Made by a program: the position numbers and the translations under genes. The notes under the pieces were generated by a model. The model ran no database searches and was not told the DNA's origin. It was given only the letters and a program-made list of their open reading frames with translations. Source: Bacillus sp. FJAT-27445 (GTDB lineage: Bacteria; Bacillota; Bacilli; Bacillales; Cytobacillaceae). Taken from it: 64,000 bases of DNA. Positions 46,399 through 55,003 of this stretch are shown piece after piece. Positions within the stretch are counted from its first letter, which is position 1. Each line of letters opens with the position of its first letter. Location: positions 381,753 to 445,752 of the forward strand of contig NZ_LMTI01000002.1 in the NCBI RefSeq assembly GCF_001510665.1, in the 5' to 3' direction.

Positions 46399-47396
46399 TT
46401 TTCGGGCACCTCCAAATGGAAATGGCGGTAAACCAGCTCGGTTACAACCCGCCCCCTCGGCGTTCGCTGAAGGAAACCGATTTGAAGAAGATAGGGCTCA
46501 TACACATCTTCAATCGTATCCGATTCCTCGCCAATAGTAGCTGCGATTGTATCAAGGCCCACGGGTCCGCCCCGAAACTTTTCAATGATCCCGGTTAAAA
46601 GCTTGTGGTCGATATGGTCAAGGCCAAGCCTGTCAACCTGAAGGAGTTCAAGTGCTTCCACTGCCATGGCAAGATCGATTTCTCCATTTCCCTTCACTTG
46701 GGCAAAATCACGGACCCGGCGGAGCAGCCTATTGGCGATCCTTGGGGTGCCGCGCGACCTTCTCGCGATTTCCCCGGCTGCCGGCCCAGAGATTGACGTA
46801 TTCAGGATGTCAGCCGTCCGTTCAACAATTTCCTTTAGCTGTTCTTCCCTATAATACTCGAGGCGCGCCAAAACTCCAAACCGGTCCCGCAAAGGCGCGG
46901 AAATTGATCCAGCTTTTGTCGTGGCGCCAATTAGTGTAAACGGAGGCAAGTCGAGGCGGACCGAACGTGCTTCCGGACCTTTGCCAATGACGATGTCCAG
47001 GCAGAAATCTTCCATTGCCGGGTAAAGAACCTCTTCTATTGATCTCGGAAGCCTGTGGATTTCATCAATGAACAGCACATCCCCGGGTTCAAGCGAAGTG
47101 AGTATTGCGGCGAGGTCACCGGGCCTTTCAATCGCCGGACCCGAAGTGGTTCTCATATTCACGCCCATTTCGTTTGCGATGATTGTGGCGAGTGTTGTTT
47201 TCCCAAGCCCCGGCGGACCATATAATAGAACATGGTCCAGCGTTTCCCCACGCATTAGTGCGGCGCGAATGAACACATCCAGGTTCGATTTGACCTTATC
47301 CTGGCCGATATACTGGGACAATGTGCGTGGCCGGAGGCTTGTTTCAAAAACGATGTCCTGCTGGTCCGCCTCACTTGAAATAACTCTTTCGTCCAT
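46395..47396 (-). CDS. ruvB: Holliday junction branch migration ATPase RuvB
   Basis: AAA+ motor of the RuvAB branch-migration complex. 333 aa from the ATG at 47396 ([11 protein letters not shown]). Walker [13 protein letters not shown] (about residues 60-71), Walker [10 protein letters not shown] (about 108), sensor-1 LIGATTKAG and arginine-finger region APLRDRFG, with a C-terminal winged helix ending in [15 protein letters not shown]. Ten bases after ruvA. No convincing LexA box was found in front of ruvA. Confidence 0.98.
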   Translation of the reverse strand: MDERVISSEADQQDIVFETSLRPRTLSQYIGQDKVKSNLDVFIRAALMRGETLDHVLLYGPPGLGKTTLATIIANEMGVNMRTTSGPAIERPGDLAAILTSLEPGDVLFIDEIHRLPRSIEEVLYPAMEDFCLDIVIGKGPEARSVRLDLPPFTLIGATTKAGSISAPLRDRFGVLARLEYYREEQLKEIVERTADILNTSISGPAAGEIARRSRGTPRIANRLLRRVRDFAQVKGNGEIDLAMAVEALELLQVDRLGLDHIDHKLLTGIIEKFRGGPVGLDTIAATIGEESDTIEDVYEPYLLQIGFLQRTPRGRVVTELVYRHFHLEVPEK

Positions 47397-47406
47397 TCCT
47401 ATCACC

Positions 47407-48018
47407 CTATTTTAAAAGTCTTTGCAGAGCTTTTTTAATATATTGGTCGGTTGACATTTTCTCTTTCTTTAATTCAGGTGAAATTTTATTGATTTCCCTT
47501 TCGGAATAGCCAAGTGCCTTAAGTGCCAAAACCGCTTCTTCAAACTCCCACGAACCGGTCCCCGGAGCAGGCGTCCCCTCATCCGGATTAAACAAATCAG
47601 GAAACAGGTTGGGGGTGATATGCTGAAGCTTCCCTTTTAAATCTAGAATCATTTGCCGCGCAGTTTTTTTGCCTACCCCCGGAAACTTCACAAGAAACGC
47701 TTCATCCTCATTTTCGATTGCCTGGACCACCTGGACCGGCTCCCCGAATGCAAGAATAGCAAGCGCTCCTTTGGGCCCTATTCCAGAAACGCTTAAAAGC
47801 TTAGTAAAAAGTGTTTTTTCTTCCCGTGAAGAAAAGCCAAACAGACCCATTACATCTTGCCTGACATAATGGTAAACAAAGACTTTCACATCGCTCCCGA
47901 TTTTCCCCGTATAGGCAAAGGGATTCGGAGTGGCGATTTGCCAGCCAATTCCGGAATTTACAACAACTATGTATTCAGGACCTGCAAAGTCCAGTTTCCC
48001 ACTAATAAAATCAAACAC
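47407..48018 (-). CDS. ruvA: Holliday junction DNA-binding subunit RuvA
   Basis: Tetrameric Holliday-junction binder partnering RuvB; 203 aa against 201 in B. subtilis. N-terminal OB-like domain ([28 protein letters not shown]), two helix-hairpin-helix motifs ([13 protein letters not shown] and [13 protein letters not shown]) and a C-terminal UBA-like domain that contacts RuvB ([17 protein letters not shown]). First gene of the ruvAB-yrzS-queA-tgt-yajC series. Confidence 0.97.
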   Translation of the reverse strand: MFDFISGKLDFAGPEYIVVVNSGIGWQIATPNPFAYTGKIGSDVKVFVYHYVRQDVMGLFGFSSREEKTLFTKLLSVSGIGPKGALAILAFGEPVQVVQAIENEDEAFLVKFPGVGKKTARQMILDLKGKLQHITPNLFPDLFNPDEGTPAPGTGSWEFEEAVLALKALGYSEREINKISPELKKEKMSTDQYIKKALQRLLK

Positions 48019-48086
48019 TGCTCTCTCTCCTCTTTCTTGCTGTACTCCATTCTACCATATTATTTTAATGAACCTGAACAAAATGG

Positions 48087-48115
48087 TTGCTTCAATTTCA
48101 TTATTTCACTATAAT
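48087..48115 (+). promoter_or_regulatory. sigma-A-like promoter of the lipoprotein gene
   Basis: TTGCTT (48087-48092) and TATAAT (48110-48115) separated by 17 bp, about 38 bp upstream of the ATG. Divergent from ruvA. Confidence 0.65.
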
Positions 48116-48153
48116 TAGAAAGGTCTTAATTTTCAGATGGGGGTTATTAACAA

Positions 48154-48672
48154 ATGAAAAAACTATTAGCATTACTGGCTGTTTTCACTCTGGCTTTCGC
48201 GGTGGTTGGCTGTTCCGACAAGGAAGGCTCCAATGGAGCAGAGGATAAAAACAAAGAAGAAAACAAAGCCGAGCTCACTGACCAGGCTAAATCAAAGATG
48301 TACAATGCTGTCCGTATGGCTGAAAACAAGGTTGATACTGTTTATGCCCATGACGCAGCTGAAGACGGAACTCCAGTTCTAAACGCTACTTTTGCTGACG
48401 AAGCGGCTGCCGAAACATTTTTAACAAAATACTACAGTGAAGATGTTGCAAAACAAATTTCAGAGCACTATTCAACAGGTGAAAAGACTCCTGAAGGACA
48501 AATCATCGTAAAAGCTGATCCATTCTTCGCACATCCGATTGCTGCGACAACCCAGAAAGATGTAACAATCGAAGGTGATGCAAACAAAGGAACGGTTAAA
48601 ACTCAGGACGGCGTTACTTATACGGTTGAACTTAAAGACGGCAAGTATTTCGTTACAGGCGTTGAAAAGTAA
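48154..48672 (+). CDS. small lipoprotein of unknown function
   Basis: 172-aa lipoprotein: signal peptide MKKLLALLAVFTLAFAVVGC with the acylated cysteine at position 20, a charged Glu/Lys linker (about 22-42), then a globular domain containing EAAAETFLTKYYSEDVAKQI and a basic/polar C terminus ending in GKYFVTGVEK. I do not recognise the domain with certainty. It is absent from this position in B. subtilis, lies between ruvA and bofC, and has its own promoter. An outer-leaflet or forespore-membrane location is likely. Confidence 0.82.
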   Translation: MKKLLALLAVFTLAFAVVGCSDKEGSNGAEDKNKEENKAELTDQAKSKMYNAVRMAENKVDTVYAHDAAEDGTPVLNATFADEAAAETFLTKYYSEDVAKQISEHYSTGEKTPEGQIIVKADPFFAHPIAATTQKDVTIEGDANKGTVKTQDGVTYTVELKDGKYFVTGVEK

Positions 48673-48680
48673 TAGAAAAA

Positions 48681-48708
48681 AACGATTGGGCATTTATTTC
48701 CAAGCGTT
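48681..48708. terminator. terminator palindrome, left copy beside the IS remnant
   Basis: Palindrome built on TTGG / CCAA with CG and AACG/CGTT arms; a T7 run on the minus strand. A near-identical copy lies at 49332-49359 with the IS remnant between, so this appears to be a target-site duplication of a hairpin. Confidence 0.75.
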
Positions 48709-48807
48709 CAGACTGTAGACAAACTCGAAGAGTTTCGGGTTTGCCTACAGTCTTTTTATTTTAAAATATAAATTGAAATGACAGTGCGTCCAGATTTCCA
48801 CTCCGGG

Positions 48808-48979
48808 TGGACGCTTTCCGCGGGCGGGGCCGAGCCGCTTCCCTCGCTACGCTCAGTCCAGGGTCTCGACTATCCTGCTATTCCCGCAGGACATTGAATG
48901 GCATCCTTGAATATGCCTACACACGAAGGAAACGCGGTAGCGTTTTTCGAGGAGTCGCCACCCTCCATTCCAATCAACT
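48808..48979 (+). repeat. palindromic repeat inside the IS remnant, long form (copy D)
   Basis: Starts ACGCTTTCCGCGGGCGGGG and ends CATTCCAATCAAC. Relative to copy C it has about 60 extra bases around 48890-48954, containing CACGAAGGAAACGCGGTAGC, the same cassette as in copy A. Confidence 0.82.
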
Positions 48980-49024
48980 AAAATTTCCTTTATATAAAGA
49001 ACACTATGTTTGAAGTGACCTGCC

Positions 49025-49240
49025 ATGATGACTAAAAATCAAGCTAATGAATGTGAACAATTAGAAATGTTGACCATTGACCAGTTGGTTCCAGAATATC
49101 ATTTAGTACACAAGCTGGAATCGGCCATTGATTTTTCATTCATCTAGTAGAACACTTGTATTCCGGGCTGGGTTCGGCCGGCCCAGTATTGATCCAGTCG
49201 TTCTTTTTAAAATAACTTTTATATAATTGCCATTCGCTCC
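49025..49240 (+). pseudogene. IS1182-type transposase fragment
   Basis: Reads MMTKNQANECEQLEMLTIDQ and continues to SAIDFSFI, then a stop caused by a deletion of about 7 bases; further downstream the frame recovers similarity to GRPSIDPVV before ending. Compared with the intact transposase at 36117-37466 the region after the CAAACCA sequence is deleted up to the terminal hairpin. Confidence 0.9.
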
Positions 49241-49331
49241 ATGCACCAAACCAAATTCACCTTATAGATTTCTCAAAAATGACAAAAGGCCTCGAGAGGA
49301 TACCCTCTCGGGGCCTTTTGTCGACACTCTG

Positions 49332-49359
49332 AACGCTTGGGCATTTATTTCCAAGCGAT
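49332..49359. terminator. terminator palindrome, right copy beside the IS remnant
   Basis: CGCTTGG / CCAAGCG stem with a 10-nt loop (49334-49357), duplicate of 48681-48708. It lies between the remnant and array 3. Confidence 0.7.
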
Positions 49360-49474
49360 TTATTTGCGCTATTCAGCTGAAATAGTGGCCTGACCAACCA
49401 GTTTTGGGTGTTATGAACTAGTTTTTCCAGACATTATTTAAGTTGCCGCCCTTAAATTGGGGGCGTGTTAGCGG

Positions 49475-49590
49475 ATATCGAAAATTTCCGGTCCGATATC
49501 GAAAATTTCGAGACTGATATCGAAAAAATTTTTAAGATATCGAAAATTTCAAGGTAGATATCGAAAACTGTCAAATTTCAGACACAATTT
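49475..49590. repeat. helically phased TATCGA array 3 (GATATCGAAAA type)
   Basis: Five ATATCGA cores at 49475, 49496, 49517, 49537 and 49558, period 20-21 bp. First unit has pairing arms CGGA/TCCG, the second GTC..CGA/TCG.GAC. The end, GATATCGAAAACTGTC followed by AAATTTC, is shared with the end of array 1. No coding capacity. Confidence 0.9.
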
Positions 49591-49692
49591 CATTTACAAA
49601 CCCTTGGTTGCTGCATCACCCCAAAGGATACCATTTTGCAGAACAAAAGGGAAAAACGCCTTCGAGACAAGCACAATTCCTATACAACGAGA

Positions 49693-49722
49693 ACGGACCA
49701 GGCCAATTGCGGCCTGGTCCGT
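49693..49722. terminator. strong hairpin after bofC
   Basis: Perfect 12-bp stem ACGGACCAGGCC / GGCCTGGTCCGT with a 6-nt loop, 41 bp after the bofC stop. The T5 run is on the plus-strand side; on the minus strand the tail is TCTCGTTG. Confidence 0.75.
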
Positions 49723-49763
49723 CTTTTTGGTTCCATTGCTGCAAGAGCAGCAAAACATTTATT

Positions 49764-50309
49764 CTATTCATGTCCTGTTTCAAAGGTAGAATACGCTTTA
49801 AAACTCTCCAACACTTCCACATACCGATCCTTCGTTTTTATTGGAATGCCTTTGCGCAATTCTGCCTGTTTCCTGCTCTCAAGCTTCTTAACATCTATTT
49901 GGAAAAACGATTGGATAATTTGGGAATAAGGAGGCCTTCCATTGAAAATGGCGAGGACCCCTTCCCCGTTCAGACCGAAATAACCATTTGTCTTAAGAAG
50001 AGGAGAAATATCCTCAATCTGTTTCCTCAGAACAACGGACTCCCTGCCAATATCAACCGCGGACCACCCTTGGTACTTTGCCCAAAATTCTTCCCAGTTT
50101 TCAGCCGTTTCAATCAGTTGCTCCTGGCTGACTTCCCCGTCAACATATACTTCTTCCAAGGTAACCTTTAAGCGAAGAGGTTCCTGCTGCCCGCTTGCAT
50201 GTGTACTGGACATCCTTTCAGCCGCAAACGTCCTTAAATCCGGACAAATGAGCCCGCCAAACAGAATGATGAAGAATACAGCCGCCGTTAATGCTGATTT
50301 CCGCTTCAT
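49764..50309 (-). CDS. bofC: bypass-of-forespore protein BofC
   Basis: Forespore-produced inhibitor of the SpoIVB protease, acting in the intermembrane space to delay pro-sigma-K activation. 181 aa from the ATG at 50309 (GAGGTG 6 nt upstream), with a signal peptide (SALTAAVFFIILFGGLI). The two BofC domains carry LEEVYVDGEVSQEQ and DISPLLKTNGYFGLN plus IIQSFFQIDVKKLE, nearly identical to B. subtilis. SpoIVFA and SpoIVFB, the downstream targets of this checkpoint, are also in this window. Confidence 0.95.
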   Translation of the reverse strand: MKRKSALTAAVFFIILFGGLICPDLRTFAAERMSSTHASGQQEPLRLKVTLEEVYVDGEVSQEQLIETAENWEEFWAKYQGWSAVDIGRESVVLRKQIEDISPLLKTNGYFGLNGEGVLAIFNGRPPYSQIIQSFFQIDVKKLESRKQAELRKGIPIKTKDRYVEVLESFKAYSTFETGHE

Positions 50310-50427
50310 TTCGCCCACCTCTTCCTGGTCTCTTATCCTTTTGCCTGGTAATTTCTTTTATAGCATTTCCCGGTTTTGTTCGATTATCCTTATTTGGAAG
50401 AATTCAAAAATGAGGGGTGGGGTTAGT

Positions 50428-50499
50428 ATGGATAAGTTAGCAAAAAGGCCAGATTTTATAAAAGAGGGATTTGTCCTTCTTTGTAAACAGGCTCCTTAG
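50428..50499 (+). CDS. possible 23-aa small protein
   Basis: ATG preceded by GGGGTGGGG (about 6 nt spacing), encoding MDKLAKRPDFIKEGFVLLCK and three more residues. It is antisense to nothing and lies alone in the 315-bp gap between bofC and the kinase gene. No homology known to me; no clear promoter. It may be chance. The rest of the gap has a GGGG/CCCC hairpin around 50588-50616. Confidence 0.25.
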   Translation: MDKLAKRPDFIKEGFVLLCKQAP

Positions 50500-50624
50500 C
50501 AGGGAAACTAGCATCAACAACGCAATGGCGAATGACAAAGTTCCGAGCTTCGTTCCTGCTTGTCCTCTTTTTTTTACCTCTAATATGGGGACAAAGCCAA
50601 AAAGGCATTGCCCCCGTATGAAAT

Positions 50625-51620
50625 TTAGGTTGAATCTATCATTGACTTAATCGTTTTTATAAATTTCCGCCTGGCGTTGAATTGATGTAAAGTTAAATCC
50701 TTAACCTGGCTTAACATACGGAAATCCAATGGGTCTCCCACTTTCACCAGCCTATTCCATTCCCTTAATATATCCGTTGGGTATATTAGAGCGTACAAGA
50801 ACGCTTCATTTCTCATTAATGCGGCAAATTGGTTAAAAGCGATAAGCTTTCCGAGTGACCATTGTATAAAGGGGAGAATCCGGTTTGCATATTGCAAATA
50901 ATCCAATACAGGAGGCCCGATGGACAGTAAGTCGAAGTCGATCAAATAAATCCTCCCATTTAAGGCTCTGAGGAAATTATGGTGGGCAACATCCCCGTGC
51001 AGAACCACCTTAGGCCCGTTTGAAAAGATGCCCGCATTTTTTTTCATCCCCTTAAGCCCAAAGTCAGCCCAGTTAATAATTTCTTCGAAAAGCTTGGTCC
51101 CTAGGTAAGGCTTAATGACTGATTCATTCGCAGAGAAGCGGTTCAACCTGTCCTTCCACTTTTCGATTTGCTTTGCGAGAGGTATGGTCAACTGATAACT
51201 TTCCGCGATTTCTTCGGTAACGGAATGGAATTTTTTCAGAACCATTAATCCACCTGCGCGGTCATCGCCATTACTGAATGAAAAATGCTTAGGGTGGTGT
51301 GGAATATATTGTATATACCCAAAATACAAACCATCAGCATAAAACGGCTCTCTTTTGCCTGGTCGCATGAAGGAATATGAATCGCGAAAGCCATGCTTTT
51401 TTAATATTGCCGTGAAGTTTTCCTGGAGGATCAGGCGGTTTAATGAAGAATAGCCTTTCACTATGAATTCACCCATAGTGGAGCGAATATAAAAAACGGC
51501 AGGCCGAATTTGTTCGAGCTCAAGAATAGTAGCAGGGAATGATTTTTTTAAATAAGAGAGGAGACGATTAATTAACTCATCGTCTCCTTGTGGTCTGTTC
51601 CCTCTAATCCTTGCTTTCAT
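50625..51620 (-). CDS. CotS/YsxE-type kinase-like protein
   Basis: About 331 aa with the aminoglycoside/choline-kinase fold. The Brenner-type catalytic loop is [13 protein letters not shown] and the metal-binding motif [19 protein letters not shown]. Such CotS-like proteins (CotS, CotI, YsxE, YtaA) are spore coat components, and this one sits directly after safA, a coat/cortex morphogenetic gene, with which its start overlaps. The ATG at 51620 has no good ribosome binding site, so it may be translated by coupling from safA. A 10-bp inverted repeat lies in its first codons (51559-51588). Confidence 0.82.
   Translation of the reverse strand: MKARIRGNRPQGDDELINRLLSYLKKSFPATILELEQIRPAVFYIRSTMGEFIVKGYSSLNRLILQENFTAILKKHGFRDSYSFMRPGKREPFYADGLYFGYIQYIPHHPKHFSFSNGDDRAGGLMVLKKFHSVTEEIAESYQLTIPLAKQIEKWKDRLNRFSANESVIKPYLGTKLFEEIINWADFGLKGMKKNAGIFSNGPKVVLHGDVAHHNFLRALNGRIYLIDFDLLSIGPPVLDYLQYANRILPFIQWSLGKLIAFNQFAALMRNEAFLYALIYPTDILREWNRLVKVGDPLDFRMLSQVKDLTLHQFNARRKFIKTIKSMIDST
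51559..51588. repeat. perfect inverted repeat at the start of the kinase gene
   Basis: AGGAGACGAT (51559-51568) and ATCGTCTCCT (51579-51588) with a 10-nt loop TAATTAACTC. It lies 16-45 bp downstream of the safA stop, inside the annotated kinase frame, and is followed on the minus strand by a T-rich stretch. Confidence 0.7.
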
Positions 51621-53937
51621 CGGCGAATCCGAACTGGCCTGGACCTGAAGGACCAATTCCGTAAGGATGCAGAAGCGGCGGCTGCGCAAAAGGGAACGGT
51701 GGAGCGAATATCCTTGGAATCAAAGGATCAAACTCCCTTTCAGCCATTTTCCTTTGTTGCCCATCCATTTGCCGGGATTGGGTGGTTTCCGTTCCGGGCT
51801 GGCTGCCCATCATTGGCAGTTGTTGCTCGCCATATGGCATTTGGCCGCTTAAAGTTGGCAGCTGCTGCCCGCCAAAGGATGGTTGGCCAAATTGCCCCAT
51901 CATTGGGAGTTGTTGTCCGCCCATCGGGAATTGCTGGCCGTATGGCATCTGGCCGCCCATTTGAGTCGGCTGGCCGTACATCTGCTCACCGCCCATCGGG
52001 AACTGCTGGCCGTATGGCATCTGGCCGCCCATTTGAGGCATCTGGCCGTACATTTGCCCGCCGCCCATCGGGAACTGCTGGCCGTATGGCATCTGGCCGC
52101 CCATTTGAGGCATCTGGCCGTACATTTGCCCGCCGCCCATTAGGAATTGCTGGCCGTATGGCATCTGGCCGCCCATTTGAGTTGGCTGGCCATACATTTG
52201 CTCACCGCCCATCGTGAATTGCTGGCCGTATGGCATCTGGCCGCCCATCTGAGTCGGCTGGCCGTACATTTGCTCACCGCCCACCGGGATTTGCTGGCCG
52301 TATGGCATCTGGCCGCCCATCTGGGTCGGCTGGCCGTACATTTGCTCACCGCCCACCGGGAATTGCTGGCCGTATGGCATCTGGCCGCCCATCTGAGCCG
52401 GCTGGCCGTACATTTGCCCGCCGCCCATCGGGAATTGCTGGCCGTATGGCATCTGGCTGCCCGTTTGAGTCGGCTGGTACGGACTTCCGCTATATACAAT
52501 TGATGATTCATCTTCCGCCATGCCTGCCCCAGGCATTTGTTGGCCATATGGAAGCTGCCTGCCTATATAGGAAGGCATTCCTCCAACCTGCTGTTGTCCG
52601 TATCCCATCTGAGGTATTTCTCCGGGATTTGGCTGCATAAACACCTGCTGGCCTCCCGTGGGCGGTGCCATATACATTTGCTGCCCGGAATACGTACCTG
52701 GCTGGAATTCAACAGGGTTCCCATACCCATACTGCTGGCTGCCATATTCACCATAATGCCCATAAGGCTGCTGGCCGTGGCCCATATGATGCCCCGATGG
52801 CATGGAAGATGAGGATGAGGAGGATGATTCCATCTCGTAGTGCGGCGAATACATCGTACCAGCAACTCCTGTCATCATTGGCGCTTCAGCTCCCATCATA
52901 TATGGCTGTTCCCCGTACATTTCACCTTGGACAATTGGCTGCGGATAACATGGATCTGACTGATACATGACCCCCTGTACCTGTGGCTGCGGATAACATG
53001 GATCTATGGCCATTGCTCCTTGTACCATAGGATAAGGCGGGCAGTTCTCCACCGACATAATCGGTTCTGTCATTGGAGGGCACGGTACTGGGCATGGGTA
53101 ACAAACCCCAGGCATCACCGGCGTAACAGGATAGCAATATTCTTCATACATAATTGGCTGTTCCTCGTAAATTGGCATCACTGGTGCCGGAGCAGGAGCT
53201 TGCTTCGGGACCTGAATTGGTATATTTGCCTTGGGTGGAACTGGAATTTCCTTCATTGGTGGGGGAACTGGCACTTCTTTTATAGGTATTATCGGCTTTT
53301 CTTTTACAGCCTGAATGGGCACTTCTTTTTTCGGCGGTATTGGAACTTCCTTTTTAGGTTGAATGGGAACTTCCTTTTTAATCGGGATTTCTTTTTTAAT
53401 CGGCATTTCCTTTTTAATTGGCATTTCCTTTTTAATCGGCATTTCCTTTTTAATCGGCATTTTCTTTTTAATCGGCATTTCCTTTTTAACCGGGAATTCT
53501 TTTTTAGGCGAGATTTGCTGGACGGACATGTTGGCCATGTTCAACAAATAATTATTTTCGATGTCCACTTCCTGGATGCTCTGCTGGGGCATTTTAGGAG
53601 AATATGGTGCGATTGGCGATTCTAATGGCTGCGCTGGAATCGGGACATCTGGGGACTCCTCTGGCTCAGGCCCCTTTATGTTGGCGAACGGATGCTCAGC
53701 AATAGGCACTTCCTTCTTAACTCCGAGATGAATGGTAACCCCCGGTTTCCCTCCGCCTGAGGAAGATTCTTTCTTTATATTGCCTCCTCCGGATGGAACT
53801 TTCACTTTCATACCGGGCATTATCATATCAGGATTGCTGAGCTGTGAATTCAGTTTCTTCAGCTCTTCAAAATTCACGCCGTACTTCTTGGCGATTTTCC
53901 AAAGAGTATCCCCTTTCTGTACGATATGGATCTTCAC
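51604..53937 (-). CDS. safA: SafA-like spore coat/cortex morphogenetic protein, repeat-expanded
   Basis: Coat inner-layer organiser that docks at the coat-cortex border. Begins [20 protein letters not shown]-like (GTG start at 53937, AGGAGGG 8 nt upstream), a LysM domain (residues 2-50) nearly identical to B. subtilis SafA, then [11 protein letters not shown]. At 777 aa it is about twice the B. subtilis protein (387 aa). The extra length is (i) eight or more KKEMPI-type hexapeptides near residues 140-195, and (ii) about eight 24-residue units of the form [20 protein letters not shown] in the C-terminal half. The Cys/Tyr/Pro-rich middle ([11 protein letters not shown]) resembles SafA. Confidence 0.93.
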   Translation of the reverse strand: MKIHIVQKGDTLWKIAKKYGVNFEELKKLNSQLSNPDMIMPGMKVKVPSGGGNIKKESSSGGGKPGVTIHLGVKKEVPIAEHPFANIKGPEPEESPDVPIPAQPLESPIAPYSPKMPQQSIQEVDIENNYLLNMANMSVQQISPKKEFPVKKEMPIKKKMPIKKEMPIKKEMPIKKEMPIKKEIPIKKEVPIQPKKEVPIPPKKEVPIQAVKEKPIIPIKEVPVPPPMKEIPVPPKANIPIQVPKQAPAPAPVMPIYEEQPIMYEEYCYPVTPVMPGVCYPCPVPCPPMTEPIMSVENCPPYPMVQGAMAIDPCYPQPQVQGVMYQSDPCYPQPIVQGEMYGEQPYMMGAEAPMMTGVAGTMYSPHYEMESSSSSSSSMPSGHHMGHGQQPYGHYGEYGSQQYGYGNPVEFQPGTYSGQQMYMAPPTGGQQVFMQPNPGEIPQMGYGQQQVGGMPSYIGRQLPYGQQMPGAGMAEDESSIVYSGSPYQPTQTGSQMPYGQQFPMGGGQMYGQPAQMGGQMPYGQQFPVGGEQMYGQPTQMGGQMPYGQQIPVGGEQMYGQPTQMGGQMPYGQQFTMGGEQMYGQPTQMGGQMPYGQQFLMGGGQMYGQMPQMGGQMPYGQQFPMGGGQMYGQMPQMGGQMPYGQQFPMGGEQMYGQPTQMGGQMPYGQQFPMGGQQLPMMGQFGQPSFGGQQLPTLSGQMPYGEQQLPMMGSQPGTETTQSRQMDGQQRKMAEREFDPLIPRIFAPPFPFAQPPLLHPYGIGPSGPGQFGFADESKD
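51910..52470 (-). repeat. 72-bp tandem repeat inside safA
   Basis: About 7.7 copies of a 72-bp unit encoding [20 protein letters not shown] plus QPTQ. Units differ at only a few positions (for example QPTQ or QMPQ; FPM, FPV, IPV or FTM), so they arose by recent tandem duplication. The reading frame is kept throughout. Confidence 0.92.
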
Positions 53938-53969
53938 TATGATTTCCCTCCTATGGCATAAGTCCATAT

Positions 53970-53995
53970 AGTGTATGTCGGTCTGGGCAAAATGC
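53970..53995 (-). promoter_or_regulatory. candidate sigma-E promoter of safA
   Basis: CATACACT (53970-53977) fits the sigma-E -10 consensus and GCATTTT (53989-53995) a -35 with one mismatch, but the 11-bp spacer is shorter than usual. safA is sigma-E-dependent in B. subtilis. Confidence 0.4.
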
Positions 53996-54143
53996 TAACA
54001 ATCTACATAGAAAGTTATGCCATTGCCCTGTAGAATATGATTGCGCCTTGCCGTATCCACCTTTGCCCAAGCTGTCGCAGGCTCGCCTTAGGTTATGTTA
54101 AACTAATAGTAAATGGAGATTACTTGCTTTAGGAGTGGTATAT

Positions 54144-54686
54144 ATGCAAGAGGAAAAGAAACTGCTCGGAGAAGAACGGAGGCAAAAGCTGCTTTCCCTT
54201 TTAAAAAATAGCAGCACGCCGATTACCGGAAGCGAGCTGGCAGCCACAGCAAAGGTCAGCCGGCAAATCATCGTCGGGGACATAACGCTGCTAAAAGCGA
54301 AAAACGAACCAATTATCGCTACAAGCCAAGGATACCTTTATTTAAGGCAATCCACGCTCTCCCCTACTTTCGAGAAAACAATTGCCTGCTTCCATCCCCC
54401 CGGCAAGACCGAGGAAGAATTAATGCTAATTGTCGATGAAGGAGTGACTGTAAGGGATGTTAAAATCGAACATCCTGTCTACGGGGACCTGACCGCCTCC
54501 ATTATGGTTTCAACACGCCAGGAGGTTAAGCAATTTATAAAAAAAATCCAGGAAACGAAAGCGGCCTTTTTATCCGAACTGACTGGCGGCTACCATCTTC
54601 ACACCCTGTCAGCTTCATCGGAACAGGCTTTGGCAAAAGCGGAAGCTTCACTTGAAAAAGCGGGATACCTGATTGAAATTGGCTAA
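54144..54686 (+). CDS. niaR: NAD biosynthesis repressor NiaR (YrxA)
   Basis: Niacin-responsive repressor of NAD biosynthesis and nicotinate uptake genes. 180 aa from the ATG at 54144 (AGGAG 8 nt upstream). Winged HTH_11 domain at residues 8-62 (ITGSELAATAKVSRQIIVGDI), then the 3H ligand-binding domain with its three histidine sites in CFHPPGKTEEEL, EHPVYGDLTAS and GGYHLHTLSA. The usual nadBCA/nifS targets are not beside it in this genome. Confidence 0.93.
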   Translation: MQEEKKLLGEERRQKLLSLLKNSSTPITGSELAATAKVSRQIIVGDITLLKAKNEPIIATSQGYLYLRQSTLSPTFEKTIACFHPPGKTEEELMLIVDEGVTVRDVKIEHPVYGDLTASIMVSTRQEVKQFIKKIQETKAAFLSELTGGYHLHTLSASSEQALAKAEASLEKAGYLIEIG

Positions 54687-54782
54687 TCTTGGACCTGTAC
54701 TGTTTGGATAAAGAGGATTTTGGAGCATGCTTTTTTGAAAAGATTGGGTTTAATAGCCACAAGGATTCATAAATTTACATAA

Positions 54783-54840
54783 CGGTAGTTCCAATTTACA
54801 CTTTTATTGTAAAAAAATCCCCAAATGTATGGGGATTTTC
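54783..54840 (+). terminator. niaR terminator with duplicated upstream module
   Basis: AAAATCCCC pairs with GGGGATTTT (54814-54839), followed by a T-rich tail. Upstream GGTAGTT, then CAATTTACACTTTT and TGTAAAAA, matches the module before the yrvJ terminator at 28763. Confidence 0.8.
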
Positions 54841-54853
54841 TTTTTGCGAAAAT

Positions 54854-54912
54854 ATATCGATTAATTATTTCTTTTATCGATTAATTTCTTCATTTTATCG
54901 GTTAATTATTTT
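54854..54912. repeat. helically phased TATCGA array 4 (ATCGATTAAT type)
   Basis: Three units with cores at 54854, 54874 and 54895 (periods 20 and 21). ATATCGATTAATTATTT is identical to the start of array 2. It lies between the niaR and pheB terminators. Confidence 0.88.
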
Positions 54913-54943
54913 CAAAGATCCATTTGACAACAAGCATAATCTA

Positions 54944-54975
54944 AAAGGCGCCGCGGCTCATTGCCCGGCGCCTTT
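54944..54975 (-). terminator. terminator after pheB
   Basis: Perfect 9-bp stem AAAGGCGCC / GGCGCCTTT, 28 bp after the pheB stop; T-rich sequence follows on the minus strand. Confidence 0.8.
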
Positions 54976-55003
54976 ACTATCAATAGATACATATAAAAAT
55001 TAA

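Larger units (their letters stand above)
48709..49331 (+). mobile_element. decayed, internally deleted IS1182-type copy
   Basis: 623-bp remnant with both ends intact: CAGACTGTAGACAAACTC at the left and, on the other strand, CAGAGTGTCGACAAAAGG at the right. The end hairpins are kept (48710-48750 and 49281-49322). The transposase has lost its last roughly 370 codons and has a short frame-shifting deletion after about 40 codons. It carries the long palindromic repeat (copy D). Opposite orientation to the complete copy at 36 kb, so not a simple duplication in place. Confidence 0.88.

Noticed and set aside
48019-48153. LexA operator in front of ruvA
   Set aside because: GAAC and GTTC-like half-sites occur but not with the spacing of a B. 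subtilis LexA box.
52147-52503. Long plus-strand frames of His/Arg/Ala-rich repeats across 51.6-52.6 kb
   Set aside because: They are antisense shadows of the 72-bp repeats in safA, which has the LysM domain, a ribosome binding site and known homology.
53020-53625. 201-aa plus-strand frame rich in Arg, Phe and Trp
   Set aside because: Antisense of the KKEMPI repeat region of safA; composition is a mirror of that repeat and no ribosome binding site is present.
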